This document shows, in pieces, positions 8,847 to 17,896 of a stretch of 42,860 nucleotides of DNA (its first letter is position 1; every line of letters begins with the position of its first letter). The position numbers and the translations under genes were made by a program. The DNA is taken from positions 18,458 to 61,317 of the forward strand of contig PLON01000047.1 in assembly GCA_003142095.1 (NCBI GenBank), written 5' to 3'. Under the pieces are notes generated by a model. The model was not told the origin of the DNA, made no database searches, and was given only the letters and a program-made list of their open reading frames with translations. The DNA comes from Acidimicrobiaceae bacterium (lineage in GTDB: Bacteria > Actinomycetota > Acidimicrobiia > Acidimicrobiales > RAAP-2).

Positions 8847-10313
8847 ATGTTTGATGTCGTGGTGAAGAACGCACGCGTGGTGCGTCCCGGGCAAGAGCCC
8901 GTGACGAGCGACGTGGCGATAGCCAGCGGAAAGTTCGTCGAGATCGCGCCGTCGATAGACGGAGACGCGAAGAACAGCGTTGACGCGAAGGGTCGACTGT
9001 TGTTTCCCGGGGTGGTGGACAGCCACCAGCACTGGGGCATCTATAACCCTCTCGACGTCGACACCACGAGTGAAAGCCGCGCCTGCGCTCAGGGCGGCGT
9101 CACGAGCGCACTCACCTACCTGCGCACCGGGGCGTACTACTTGAATCGAAGTGGCCCCTACTCCGAATTCCTCCCCGAAGCCCTGGCAGCCTCCGAGGGC
9201 AACGCCTACGTCGACTACGCCTTTCACGTCGCGCCCATCCTCGGTAGCCACATCGACGAGATTCCCTCGTTGATCTCGGACTTTGGTATCACCTCGTTCA
9301 AAATCTTCATGTTCTATGGACGTCACGGGCTCCATGGCAGCTCCAACGATCAAGAGAAGTTCCTCATGCTGCCCCCCGATGAGAGCTACGACCTCGCCCG
9401 CTTCGAGTTCATCATGCGCGGTATCCAAAAGGCCCGCGAGGAGCCGCGCTTCGCCGATATCGCCGACGACATCTCGCTCTCCCTGCACTGCGAGACGGCC
9501 GAGATCATGACTGCCTACACCAAGCTGGTGGAGAACGACCCCACGCTGAGTGGCCTTGAGGCTTATCACGCCTCGCGTCCGCCGCACTCTGAAGGTTTGG
9601 CGGTGTCCATCGCGTCCTATCTCGCCTACGAGACGGGTCTACCCAACATCAACCTGCTCCACCTCTCCTCGCGCAAGGCGATCGAGGCCGCAATGATGAT
9701 GGCGACGACATTCCCCCACATCAACTTCCGTCGCGAAGTAACCATCGGTCACTTGTTGGCCGACATCGACACCGCGCAGGCCGGCGTGGGAGGCAAGGTG
9801 AACCCACCCCTTCGGCCTCGTGAGGACGTAGAAGCTCTCTGGTCCCACTTGCTGTCGGGCGATCTCGACTGGGTGTCGAGTGACCACGCGTGCTGTCGTG
9901 CCGAAACAAAGTTCGGCGACCCCAAAGACGATGTCTTCTTGGCGAAGTCAGGCTTCGGCGGTGCCGAGTACCTCCTGCCCGGTCTAATCACCGAAGGAAC
10001 TCGGCGTGGGTTATCGCTTGGTCGCATCGCCGAACTGGTCTCGGCCGCCCCGGCGCAGCGCTTTGGTCTTCACACCAAGGGTGACGTGGCGGTGGGTTTC
10101 GATGCCGACTTTTGTCTCGTCGATCCGCAATCCCCATGGACGGTACGCGCCGAAGAGTCGGAGTCCACTCAGGAGTACACGCCGTTCGAAGGTCTCGAAA
10201 TGACGGCGAAAGTCACCGACACCTTCGTACGCGGTCACCATGTGTTTAGTAACGGCGCCGTGCAGGGCACTCCTGAAGGACAGTTCTTGCGTCGGCCCAC
10301 GCAGCGCTCGTAG
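8847..10313 (+). CDS. Dihydropyrimidinase/hydantoinase-like amidohydrolase
   Basis: A 488-aa cytosolic amidohydrolase of the D-hydantoinase/dihydropyrimidinase/allantoinase group, which hydrolyse cyclic amides. The full binuclear metal site can be seen: VVDSHQHWG (HxH), TSFKIFMFYG (lysine expected to be carboxylated), LSLHCETAE (His), NLLHLSSRKA (His) and WVSSDHACC (Asp). N- and C-terminal beta-sandwich segments flank the barrel (VVKNARVVRPGQ and DFCLVDPQSPW). An AAAGGAG ribosome site lies about 8 nt upstream of the ATG. It is 40 nt after the MmgE/PrpD gene and probably in the same operon. It may open the ring that the pathway targets; whether this is a hydantoin, dihydropyrimidine or other cyclic imide cannot be told. 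Confidence 0.92.
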   Translation: MFDVVVKNARVVRPGQEPVTSDVAIASGKFVEIAPSIDGDAKNSVDAKGRLLFPGVVDSHQHWGIYNPLDVDTTSESRACAQGGVTSALTYLRTGAYYLNRSGPYSEFLPEALAASEGNAYVDYAFHVAPILGSHIDEIPSLISDFGITSFKIFMFYGRHGLHGSSNDQEKFLMLPPDESYDLARFEFIMRGIQKAREEPRFADIADDISLSLHCETAEIMTAYTKLVENDPTLSGLEAYHASRPPHSEGLAVSIASYLAYETGLPNINLLHLSSRKAIEAAMMMATTFPHINFRREVTIGHLLADIDTAQAGVGGKVNPPLRPREDVEALWSHLLSGDLDWVSSDHACCRAETKFGDPKDDVFLAKSGFGGAEYLLPGLITEGTRRGLSLGRIAELVSAAPAQRFGLHTKGDVAVGFDADFCLVDPQSPWTVRAEESESTQEYTPFEGLEMTAKVTDTFVRGHHVFSNGAVQGTPEGQFLRRPTQRS

Positions 10314-10334
10314 GCGCCCGGATTATCAACGCCC

Positions 10335-10823
10335 ATGACTGATGACACGCCCACCTCGGGATGGGCGACACACTCCGTCCACAACATCTTGCGCGCCCTC
10401 AGCCTCGCAAAGTCCGGTGACGATCGCGAAGAGATTCGCGAGTGCATCTACCGCTACGGCTGGGGCTTTGACGAACGCGACGCTGAACGACTGCGCGAAT
10501 GCTTCACCCGCGACGCGGTGTGGGTAGGCAACATCATGGGAGCGGACAGCGTCGGCCCCTTCACGGGCCATGAAGAGATCATGGCGTTCCTCACCGATTT
10601 TTGGGCCGTGCAAGCCGACCAGCGTCGCCATTTCTTCACCAACATTATTTTTGACGAGATCACCGCCACGCGAGCACGTGCTCAGGCATACTTTCTGCTC
10701 ACCGCTTCGAGTTCTGCGACCATGGTGCCTATGACGGTTGGCCCGTACCGCTTTGAGTTGCTGAAGGTCGAGGGAGTCTGGCGGATTCAACAACTTCTCG
10801 CTGGCTTCGACGCACCGTTTTGA
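10335..10823 (+). CDS. SnoaL-like / NTF2-fold protein
   Basis: A 162-aa protein of the SnoaL-like (NTF2) fold. The central part, REEIRECIYRYGWGFDERD followed by a CFTRDAVWVG strand and FTGHEEIMAFL, is the usual SnoaL_4 pattern, and the C-terminal sheet ends in PYRFELLKVEGVWRIQQL. Members include small isomerases, cyclases and subunits of ring-hydroxylating oxygenases; many are of unknown role. No Shine-Dalgarno is visible. It follows the amidohydrolase by 21 nt, so it is probably the last gene of the operon. Confidence 0.85.
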   Translation: MTDDTPTSGWATHSVHNILRALSLAKSGDDREEIRECIYRYGWGFDERDAERLRECFTRDAVWVGNIMGADSVGPFTGHEEIMAFLTDFWAVQADQRRHFFTNIIFDEITATRARAQAYFLLTASSSATMVPMTVGPYRFELLKVEGVWRIQQLLAGFDAPF

Positions 10824-10889
10824 GTTCCAAGTCGCGAGCCCTCGTTCAGCGGCACCCGCTTCCTCGCTGCAACCCACGTTTTTGTGGCG

Positions 10890-11080
10890 AGTGCGAAGAT
10901 GGCCCGCCGTAAAATTCGGTACGCGCGCACCGCCGTGTCGTGAAAAACAGGGCTGCTTTCTCTGACTGACTCGAGCCAGCGACCATCTGCTTGTACGCGT
11001 TCCATATCACGTGGTACTTCACCGACAGACGGTCGGGTGGAAAGTTCGATTCAAACATGCACCGGCCCCTCCGGCTACCA
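10890..11080 (-). pseudogene. C-terminal remnant of an amidohydrolase-2 family gene, frameshifted
   Basis: The 373-nt gap 10824-11196 holds no intact gene, but its minus strand carries a recognisable amidohydrolase-2 C-terminus. One frame reads RCMFESNFPPDRLSV, then YHVIWNAYKQMVAGS and EKAALF. A second frame continues with FHDTAVRAYRIL. Together they match the family's last barrel strand (RCMFxSNFPxD) and terminal helix (LFHDTAxRxYRL). The break lies at a run of five A on the plus strand (10943-10947). Only about 60 residues remain and the rest of the gene is gone. Frame and motifs are read directly; the family assignment is from memory of the family's consensus. Confidence 0.62.
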
Positions 11081-11196
11081 ATCCATGGTCACCAACGATG
11101 CCGCAGTGACCACCTTGCAATTAGACCCGCAGTGACAAAACGGGGCTCCACGGGCCCAACCTGATCGCTTGGCCACGCCAAAGGGCGCTCGTGGCT

Positions 11197-12105
11197 TCAT
11201 GAGGCGTTGTAGATCTCACCAAGGTGAGACCTTAGGAAGGTGGCGACGCGACTCAGGGCAGAGTCTCCCTCCTCAACCATCGCTGCAAAGGCTTGGAACA
11301 TGTGCGGGACCTTTGGCGTCACATCAAGAATCACCGAGACATCGTCGGCAGCCGCCTTCGCCGCGAGCCGAGTGGAGTCATCGAGGAGGATCTCGTGGGA
11401 TCCGGCCTGAATCAGCAGTGGAGGCAAGCCGGTCAGGTCGGCAAAGACGGGACTAATGGACGGGTCCGCTGGATCACTCGATCCGACGTAGTCGGTCGCT
11501 CGAACACTTACCTTTTCTGGGACGAAGGCGGGGTCGATACCGACCTTGGTCGTCATGCTCGCGCCGCTCAACGTCAGGTCAGTCCACGGCGAGAAAAGAA
11601 CCGCGCACGCCGGCTGCGGAAGGCCGTTCTCGCTCAAGGACGCGAGCAGGGCCGCCGCGAGGCCGCCACCCGCCGACTCGCCAACGAAAGCCACCGACTG
11701 GGAGTCAACTCCACTCGCCAGCAATGCCCGGTACACGGACAGAGCGTCCTCTAGCGCCGCGGGATACCGGTGCTCGGGAGCAAGGCGATAGTCAACCGAC
11801 ACGACCCGTGTGCCCGTGCGCCGTGCAACGTCGCTGGAGAGACCGGCGGACGTCCTGGGAGAGCCCATCACGTACCATCCGCCGTGGAACCAAAGGAGCA
11901 CGGCTTGGGAGTTCTGGCCCTCGATCTCGATGGTGAGCGTGAGAACTTCACCGAGCTCACCGGGCGTAATCTGCACGTCATCGGGGAGTGGCCGAGCCGT
12001 CAGCATTTGCTCGAAAATCGCTCGCTGCTCCTCGGGGTCTCCTCCGATGTCGAGCGGCCCGTTTCTCATTATTTGATCGAGTACTTCGCGCTGCTGTTCA
12101 CTCAT
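11197..12105 (-). CDS. Alpha/beta hydrolase, hormone-sensitive-lipase type esterase
   Basis: A 302-aa esterase of the HSL (family IV) type. The oxyanion-hole motif is HGGW (residues 74-77), the nucleophile motif GESAGGG (Ser144), and YRLAPEHRYPAALED is characteristic of the family. SDPADPSISP carries the Asp region and VPHMFQAF the catalytic His. The start at 12105 (MSEQQREVL) is chosen because GAAAGGAA precedes it by about 8 nt; the frame is open for another 19 codons. It is divergent from the LysR-type gene with under 90 nt between starts, so it is a likely target of that regulator. Confidence 0.9.
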   Translation of the reverse strand: MSEQQREVLDQIMRNGPLDIGGDPEEQRAIFEQMLTARPLPDDVQITPGELGEVLTLTIEIEGQNSQAVLLWFHGGWYVMGSPRTSAGLSSDVARRTGTRVVSVDYRLAPEHRYPAALEDALSVYRALLASGVDSQSVAFVGESAGGGLAAALLASLSENGLPQPACAVLFSPWTDLTLSGASMTTKVGIDPAFVPEKVSVRATDYVGSSDPADPSISPVFADLTGLPPLLIQAGSHEILLDDSTRLAAKAAADDVSVILDVTPKVPHMFQAFAAMVEEGDSALSRVATFLRSHLGEIYNAS

Positions 12106-12193
12106 TTCGATTCCTTTCAACGCTGGAACCGTCATGCTTGTGCCGCAAAAGTCATACATCAATAGGATAATTGATATAGCTAATATTCGCTAA

Positions 12194-13086
12194 GTGGATA
12201 TTCCTGGCATCGATTTGAACCTCCTCGGACCGCTCATCGCGCTCCTGGAAGAGCGGCATGTGTCGCGCGCAGCGGAGCGTGCACACATGAGTCAGCCGGC
12301 GATGAGCCGGACGCTGCGCAAGCTCCGGGTTATCTTCGATGACGAACTCCTACTACGAGCGCCAGGTGGGTACCGTCTGACCCCGAGAGCGGAGCGCCTT
12401 CAGCGTGAACTCGCGGTAGCCCTGCCCCAAATCGAGGGTCTATTTTCGGAGGAGCTCTTCGATCCCTTCAGAGCGCTCCAAAATTTCCGTCTGGCGGGAA
12501 ATGACTACTTACTCTCCGTAGTGGGCCGGGTCTTGTGCGGCACGTGCGCAACCAATCGCCAGGGTCAACACTCCGCTTCGACGGCTGGCACGAGACTGTC
12601 TACCAAGACCTCGAACGAGGCGCGCTCGACTTGGTCTTTACGGGCGGCACAGTGCCTTCGCCATTCCGCTCCGAACATCTCTTCGAAGACCACTACGTCT
12701 GCTTGCTATCCGCCGATCATCCGCTCCACGCAGTCGACAAACTCTCGCTCAGGGATTATCTAGGTTGCGATCATGTCGTGGTCGACATCGCCGGCGGAAG
12801 ACAAGGGGCAGTAGACGTGCGCCTCGAGGCACTGGGTCATCAAAGACGAGCGAGCGTCATCGTGCCGTATCACGTTTTTGCCGCAGGAGCGATTCACGAA
12901 ACTCACCTCGTCGCGACGCTTCCGAGGCGGTTCGTCAACGGCCTCGCCGAAAATTTCTCACAAGTGGCAATCGAGGCGCCCGCGGCTATCGGCCCTGTGA
13001 GTTTTTCGATGGCGTGGCACCCCCGCCTCGACAACGACCCCGCGCATTGCTGGTTGCGCGAAACCATCCGCGAGACAATCAACTAA
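12194..13086 (+). pseudogene. LysR-family transcriptional regulator, frameshifted
   Basis: Two overlapping frames together make a full-length LysR regulator of nearly 300 aa. The first (from GTG 12194) holds the winged helix-turn-helix: SRAAERAHMSQPAMSRTL, FDDELLLRAPGGYRLT. It stays homologous to GRVL near 12530. The second frame resumes at RHVRNQSPGSTLRF and carries the effector domain (GALDLVFTGG, DHYVCLLSADHPL, HVVVDIAGG, WHPRLDNDPAHCWLR) to the stop at 13086. The net change is two extra bases or one missing base near 12531. This may be a real inactivating mutation or a sequencing error. TAATAT at 12181-12186, 7 nt before the GTG, suggests a leaderless transcript. Its likely target is the divergent esterase gene. 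Confidence 0.82.
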
Positions 13087-13228
13087 AACTCGTAACTCGG
13101 ATCACATCGTAGAGAGAGTGAGTCGCGGAATCTGTGCACCTTGTATCAAGCCAAAGAATCTCGCAAGCCAAGGTCAAGCCCCCGAAGCCGGCCAAGACAG
13201 CGCACCGGTCCAAGGGCTGACGGGACGG

Positions 13229-13263
13229 GTCCGGCCGGGGCGCTTCCCGCGCCCCGGCCGGAC
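13229..13263. terminator. Strong bidirectional hairpin terminator
   Basis: GTCCGGCCGGGGCG (13229-13242) is exactly complementary to 13250-13263, a 14-bp perfect stem with a 7-nt loop, followed by TTT. It lies between the convergent LysR-type gene and the truncated phosphoribosyltransferase. The remaining sequence 13087-13228 and 13264-13358 shows no gene. Confidence 0.75.
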
Positions 13264-13358
13264 TTTCCATGCACGACTGCACCCAATTCAATCTCGCCGG
13301 AGATTGTGAACTGATCAATGCTCCTGACCATCGTCGTTGATGAAGTCTTCAATTTCCT

Positions 13359-13694
13359 TCATCCGAATTCGTCGCGAGCGACGGATGTGCACCGAGGGTA
13401 GGTGTCCCGAATAGAAAACTTCGTAAATTTGGAGCGACTGATGGCAAGGACCTGGGTTGCCACGACCCCGTCTTCTCCGACCGCACCCATCGCAAACTCC
13501 TGGTGCGAGGAAACACCAACTTTTCGCACCACGATCACATTAAGCGGACAGTTCAGAACTCGAGCCACCTCATACGCCACGGGTGCACCCCCGCGAGGAA
13601 GTCCAACCACGACCGCTATGCAGTCATCGAGCACTCCCGCTAGTTGCGCGCCCAAGCGACTGCCGGCGTCCTTTCGGTCGAAGAACCGCCTCAT
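13359..13694 (-). pseudogene. Truncated phosphoribosyltransferase
   Basis: About 90 residues from ATG 13694 match the N-terminal half of predicted phosphoribosyltransferases: MRRFFDRKDAGSRL, VVVGLPRGGAPVAYEVA, NVIVVRKVG, HQEFAMGAVGEDG. Homology fades after ATQVL, and the frame ends about 20 residues later at 13359. The PRPP-binding motif (VILVDDGxATG) and the rest of the family's usual 210 or so residues are absent in all frames nearby, so the enzyme should be inactive. The longer open frame upstream of 13694 overlaps the protease start and shows no homology. It is divergent from the site-2 protease gene. Confidence 0.72.
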
Positions 13695-13730
13695 ATCTGT
13701 GGTCCACTCTTCGCGCGCGACGAACCACCA

Positions 13731-13744
13731 GGGACCATTGTCAC
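13731..13744. promoter_or_regulatory. DosR/DevR-like palindrome (tentative)
   Basis: GGGACCATTGTCAC is one mismatch from a GGGAC-N4-GTCCC palindrome, the core shape of the mycobacterial DosR box. It lies 37 nt upstream of the phosphoribosyltransferase start in the divergent region. An inverted partial copy of its GGACCATTG core is at 13848-13856, nearer the protease gene. Confidence 0.3.
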
Positions 13745-13953
13745 TTTTTCGAGTCCGCGTTGAATTGTTCCTGGTTACCGTGAATCGAACGTGCGCCTCA
13801 CGTTGGCCGAATGAGAACAGCTGCGCATTCGCCAAACGACGGTGCCCCAATGGTCCTCGGACATCTCGGGAGCGCCACTCGATGCGGCCAGTGGATGCTA
13901 GTACTGCTCGTAGGTGATTCCTGGCAGCACGCGGAAAACGAAGTGGAGTGACG

Positions 13954-15105
13954 ATGAACGAAAACCTCCGACTGGGCGAGATTGACGGTATTCCCATCGG
14001 GATGAACTGGAGCATTCTTTTCGTCTTCGCTCTCTTCGCGTGGGAGCTGTCGGACATCGTCTTGCCCGCGTACCACCCTCATGACGCCACGGCGACGTAC
14101 TGGATCGTCGGCATCGTGACGACGGCCATGTTCTTTATCTCGCTGCTGGCCCACGAGGTTTCGCACGCGGTGATCGCCAAGCGCAACAACATTCGCGTGC
14201 GAGGCATCACGCTGTGGCTCTTCGGTGGCGTGTCAGAGCTCGAGAGCGAAGCCCTCTCGCCGGGCGTTGACTTTCGCATCGCCGTCGCCGGGCCGTTGAC
14301 CAGCTTTGCGCTGGTGATCGTCTTTGGCGTCTTTGGCGTCTTCATTCACCAGTCGGCGGGCATCTCAGGAATCATTGTCTCCGCGCTCGGATGGCTGGCC
14401 TGGATGAATCTTCTGCTCGGGTGCTTCAATCTCTTGCCCGCGGCGCCACTCGACGGCGGACGCGTTCTTCGCGCCGTACTGTGGCGCTCAAGCGGTGATC
14501 GCCTTCGGGCGGGTGCCACCGCAGCGCGAGCCGGACAAGTACTCGCATTCATTCTGATAGCGCTCGGGATCCTCGAGTTTCTCGCCGGAGAACTCATCGG
14601 CCTGTGGCTGTTGTTCCTCGGCTGGTTCTTGCTCGCCGCGGCGCGTAGTGAACATTCGACCGCGGTGATGCGCTCTTCGCTTGCCCACGTCCGTGTTCGT
14701 GACATCATGACGAAAAACCCGGTCACGTTTGATGGGAACACTGTCGTCTCTGAGTTCATCGATCATCAACTAGCCCACTACCGCTTCAATGCGTTCCCGC
14801 TGACGGGAGAGAACGGGCAGTTCGTGGGACTGACGACCATGAGTCGACTCCGCCACGTCGCGAACAACAAGTTGAACTCGACTCGCCTGATAGACATCGC
14901 CAGCCCCGCGAACGACGTTCCCCAAGGAAGTCCTGACGAACCGGTGGCAGACCTTCTCACGCGCATGCAGTCATCGCCGGACGGAAGGGCGCTCATCGTC
15001 GACGGCTCCGGGCACCTCGCAGGTATCGTGTCACCAAGCGACATCTCGCGCTACATCCAACTCTGCATGATGCAGTCGCGGGGTCGAACTGATAACAGGA
15101 GTTGA
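13954..15105 (+). CDS. Site-2 protease (M50) with two CBS domains
   Basis: A 383-aa integral-membrane zinc metalloprotease that cleaves substrates within the membrane. The zinc motif is HEVSH (residues 67-71) in a transmembrane helix, and the third ligand lies in NLLPAAPLDGGRVL. Several hydrophobic segments precede residue 210. Two CBS domains follow (IMTKNPVTF to about residue 375), probably sensing adenine nucleotides. The arrangement matches mycobacterial Rip3 (Rv2625c) and bacterial M50B-CBS proteins. ATG 13954 has GGAG 5 nt upstream; the in-frame GTG at 13948 is the alternative. Confidence 0.92.
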   Translation: MNENLRLGEIDGIPIGMNWSILFVFALFAWELSDIVLPAYHPHDATATYWIVGIVTTAMFFISLLAHEVSHAVIAKRNNIRVRGITLWLFGGVSELESEALSPGVDFRIAVAGPLTSFALVIVFGVFGVFIHQSAGISGIIVSALGWLAWMNLLLGCFNLLPAAPLDGGRVLRAVLWRSSGDRLRAGATAARAGQVLAFILIALGILEFLAGELIGLWLLFLGWFLLAAARSEHSTAVMRSSLAHVRVRDIMTKNPVTFDGNTVVSEFIDHQLAHYRFNAFPLTGENGQFVGLTTMSRLRHVANNKLNSTRLIDIASPANDVPQGSPDEPVADLLTRMQSSPDGRALIVDGSGHLAGIVSPSDISRYIQLCMMQSRGRTDNRS

Positions 15106-15206
15106 ACGACGTCAGAACTGCGCGACCCAGAGGTCATTACGATCTCGGCGCGAGTTCGTTGTGACATGGCGCTGAGAGATCCGTTCCGCGCCGAAGTTTC
15201 GAGTGT

Positions 15207-16826
15207 TTACTCGTCAACCTCGATTCCGCGATTCGGCAGCAAGACCGCGACAAGCAGCGCGGCGAGGGCGGCCACGATGCACGCGATGATCAACGCCTCG
15301 TCCATGCCGGACACGAAACTCCGCCGCGCGACCGCAGCGAGTTCCTCGCCCAACTTCGTCGGTGCGCGGCGGGCGACATCGATCGCGGCGCCGAGCGAAC
15401 CTTCGACCAGCTTTTGTATGGACACTGGCACCGACTCACGATGAACGGCGCGGGTCATGAGGTGCAGGTAGCGCAAGTTGAGCGCCGTGCCGAGCACTCC
15501 GACCCCGAGGGCGCCACCAACTTGCATGGCGGTGTCACTCGTGGCCGATCCGACGCCGGCCTCCTGTTTGGGTAGCGAACCCATCACCGATTCCGTGCAT
15601 GGCGCAAGCGCCAGTGCGACGCCCACGCCCACGATGATGAACGCCACGAGGCTGTCGCGATACGTGCCGTAGACGGTGGTGCGTGAGAGGAGACCGAACG
15701 CCAATGCCACGAGACAGAGTCCCGTACTGACGACATACTTCGTTCCAATCGTGTGGGCGGCGAGCACCGAAAGCGGCGCGATGAGCAACAGCGCCAGCGC
15801 GACGGGGGCGATGCGAACGCCCGCTTCAAGCGGGCTGTACCCAAGGTCGAACTGGAGGTACTGAGTCATGAGGAAGAACATGCCGAGAAGCGCAAAGAGC
15901 ACCAGCGCGAGCGAGGAGATCGCGACGCTGTACCGGCGGTTCGAAAAAAAGCGCAGCGGCAGCATCGGGTGATCGACTCGACGCTCCCACGCAACGAATG
16001 CTGCGAGCACGGCGAGGCCTCCGGCCAATGAGCCGAGAATGAGCGGCGAACTCCATCCTCGACCCGGCGCCTCAATGATGCCCCAGAGGAGCAGGCTGAG
16101 CCCCAACATTGAAGCGCCCGCGCCGATTGGATCCGGTCGCGCTGCGTGGGTGTTCTTCGAGTTCGGAACAAACAAAGCGGTCCCTACCAAACCCGCGACC
16201 GCAATCGGAAGGTTGATGAGAAAGACCGATCCCCACCAGAAATGCGCCAGCAGAATGCCACCCAGGATGGGCCCGAGCGCGACACCGATTCCGGTCGTGG
16301 CAGACCAGATACCGATCGCTCGGGCACGATCGCGTTCCGTGGTGAAGACGTTCGTGAGGATCGACAACGTGCAGGGCATGAGCGCAGCCGCGCCAACGCC
16401 CATCACCGCTCGGGCCGTCGTCAGGACATCGGGGCTCTTCGACCAGGCGGCAAAGGCCGATCCCCCGCCAAAGATCACGAGCCCGGCCATGAACACCCAC
16501 TTGCGTCCCACGCGATCGCCGAGTGCGCCGAGCGACAACAAGAGCCCGGCGAAGGCCACCGCGTAGGCGTCGACCATCCACTGCAGTTCACTGGAGCTCG
16601 CATGCAGGTTACGGGCAATCGAAGGCAGCGCCACGTTGAGAACAGTGTTATCGAGACTGATGAGCAGCAGGGTGACGCACAGCACGGAGAGCGTGACCGC
16701 ACGGTGACGTGTCCCTTTCGGTACTACGCGATCAGTGGTCACCGGGACGGACACGCGGCCACCGTAGGGTTGATCGTCGTTCCCCGCAAGAGCCAAAAGT
16801 CCCTTCTCGCGACATGTTTTTCGCAT
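15207..16826 (-). CDS. MFS drug exporter, DHA2 (EmrB/QacA) family
   Basis: A 539-aa major facilitator with about 14 hydrophobic segments, typical of proton-driven DHA2 multidrug exporters. Visible motifs are LDNTVLNVALPSI (motif D1), LGALGDRVGRKWVF (motif A) and ATTGIGVALGPILGGILL (motif C). The true start is uncertain: the first 35 residues are hydrophilic, and GTG at 16754, preceded by GGTGG, would give a more usual N-terminus of about 15 residues before helix 1. It is convergent with the protease gene. No TetR-type regulator lies beside it. Confidence 0.92.
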   Translation of the reverse strand: MRKTCREKGLLALAGNDDQPYGGRVSVPVTTDRVVPKGTRHRAVTLSVLCVTLLLISLDNTVLNVALPSIARNLHASSSELQWMVDAYAVAFAGLLLSLGALGDRVGRKWVFMAGLVIFGGGSAFAAWSKSPDVLTTARAVMGVGAAALMPCTLSILTNVFTTERDRARAIGIWSATTGIGVALGPILGGILLAHFWWGSVFLINLPIAVAGLVGTALFVPNSKNTHAARPDPIGAGASMLGLSLLLWGIIEAPGRGWSSPLILGSLAGGLAVLAAFVAWERRVDHPMLPLRFFSNRRYSVAISSLALVLFALLGMFFLMTQYLQFDLGYSPLEAGVRIAPVALALLLIAPLSVLAAHTIGTKYVVSTGLCLVALAFGLLSRTTVYGTYRDSLVAFIIVGVGVALALAPCTESVMGSLPKQEAGVGSATSDTAMQVGGALGVGVLGTALNLRYLHLMTRAVHRESVPVSIQKLVEGSLGAAIDVARRAPTKLGEELAAVARRSFVSGMDEALIIACIVAALAALLVAVLLPNRGIEVDE

Positions 16827-16981
16827 GCAAGCTCACCCAGCACCAACCACCGAGAAATCCAACGGCCGGGATGACCGCTAGGAACCGAACCGTGATCCCC
16901 GCGTAAAGGTGGCCAAACGGGATCAAGCACGGCTAGAAGGTCATCGAAAGAGAGGACCCAGTGCGTCAGTAGCCTTCCATA

Positions 16982-17638
16982 ATGACCCCGGCCGAGACGA
17001 TCGCGTCACCGTCCGTCAAGCCGCACCTGCGGGGCTGGCTCCACGCGGTCGGTCTGCCCGTGCTCCTAGGAAGTTCGACCGCGCTGTTCCTACGCGCCCG
17101 TTCGGATGCTCAGGTCGGCTGGATCCTCTGCTTCATTCTCGGCCTTGGATCAATGCTGTTCACGAGCGCCTCCTATCACCGACTCAATTGGTCTCCTCAA
17201 GCCCGTCGCCGCTGGCAACGAGCGGATCACTTCGCAATTTTTCTCGCCATCACCGGCACCTACCTCGCCATAATTGGACTGACGATGCACGGTTTGATCC
17301 GCTCCGTTGTCTTGCTCGGCTTTGGTGCCGGGACGGTGGCGGGAATCCTGATTCGCCAGCTCACCATGGATACCCAGAACTGGGTGAATACCTTGCCCTA
17401 CCTGGTGATGGGTTGGGCCGCCGTCGCGGTCATGCCACAGATCTACCGGGGAGGAGGAGCAGCGTGCCTCTGGCTGATCGTCAGTGGTGGAGTCGCCTAC
17501 ACACTCGGCGCATTCTTCCTTGGGTACAAACGACCGCGATTATGGCCCCGTACGTTTGGCCACCATGAACTATTTCATGCATTGACACTGGTAGGAGCGG
17601 GGTGTCACTTCGCAGCTGTTTATCTTGCCCTGAGATAA
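16982..17638 (+). CDS. Hemolysin-III / AdipoR-like membrane protein
   Basis: A 218-aa protein with seven predicted membrane helices of the YqfA/hemolysin-III (PAQR) family. The conserved zinc-site residues are present: SASYHRLNW near helix 2, RADHFAIFLAITGTY, and the C-terminal HHELFHALTL. These proteins are thought to be metal-dependent hydrolases or membrane-homeostasis factors; haemolysis is not a safe inference. TAGCCT (16970-16975) lies 6 nt before the ATG and could be the -10 of a leaderless transcript. The following 258 nt (17639-17896) show no gene. Confidence 0.92.
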   Translation: MTPAETIASPSVKPHLRGWLHAVGLPVLLGSSTALFLRARSDAQVGWILCFILGLGSMLFTSASYHRLNWSPQARRRWQRADHFAIFLAITGTYLAIIGLTMHGLIRSVVLLGFGAGTVAGILIRQLTMDTQNWVNTLPYLVMGWAAVAVMPQIYRGGGAACLWLIVSGGVAYTLGAFFLGYKRPRLWPRTFGHHELFHALTLVGAGCHFAAVYLALR

Positions 17639-17896
17639 GAGACGATCGACAACAGAGTTCGCAGAGCAAACGCGTCGTCTTTGGTTTCGACTCCCAAACC
17701 CCTTTGCCTTTCCGAAAAATTTAGTGGGCCTTAGCGGACAGCTTTCAAACCTTTCCCAACTGTTAGCCGAGTTCATAGAATGAATTGAACCAACCTGGCA
17801 GACTCTCCGAGGCGAACCCACCCGTCGCGGGATTACCAAGAACCTTCGGCGCTGGTGCCGCCCGTCGCGTAGGGTATCAAGTTCAGTTGTGGACGA

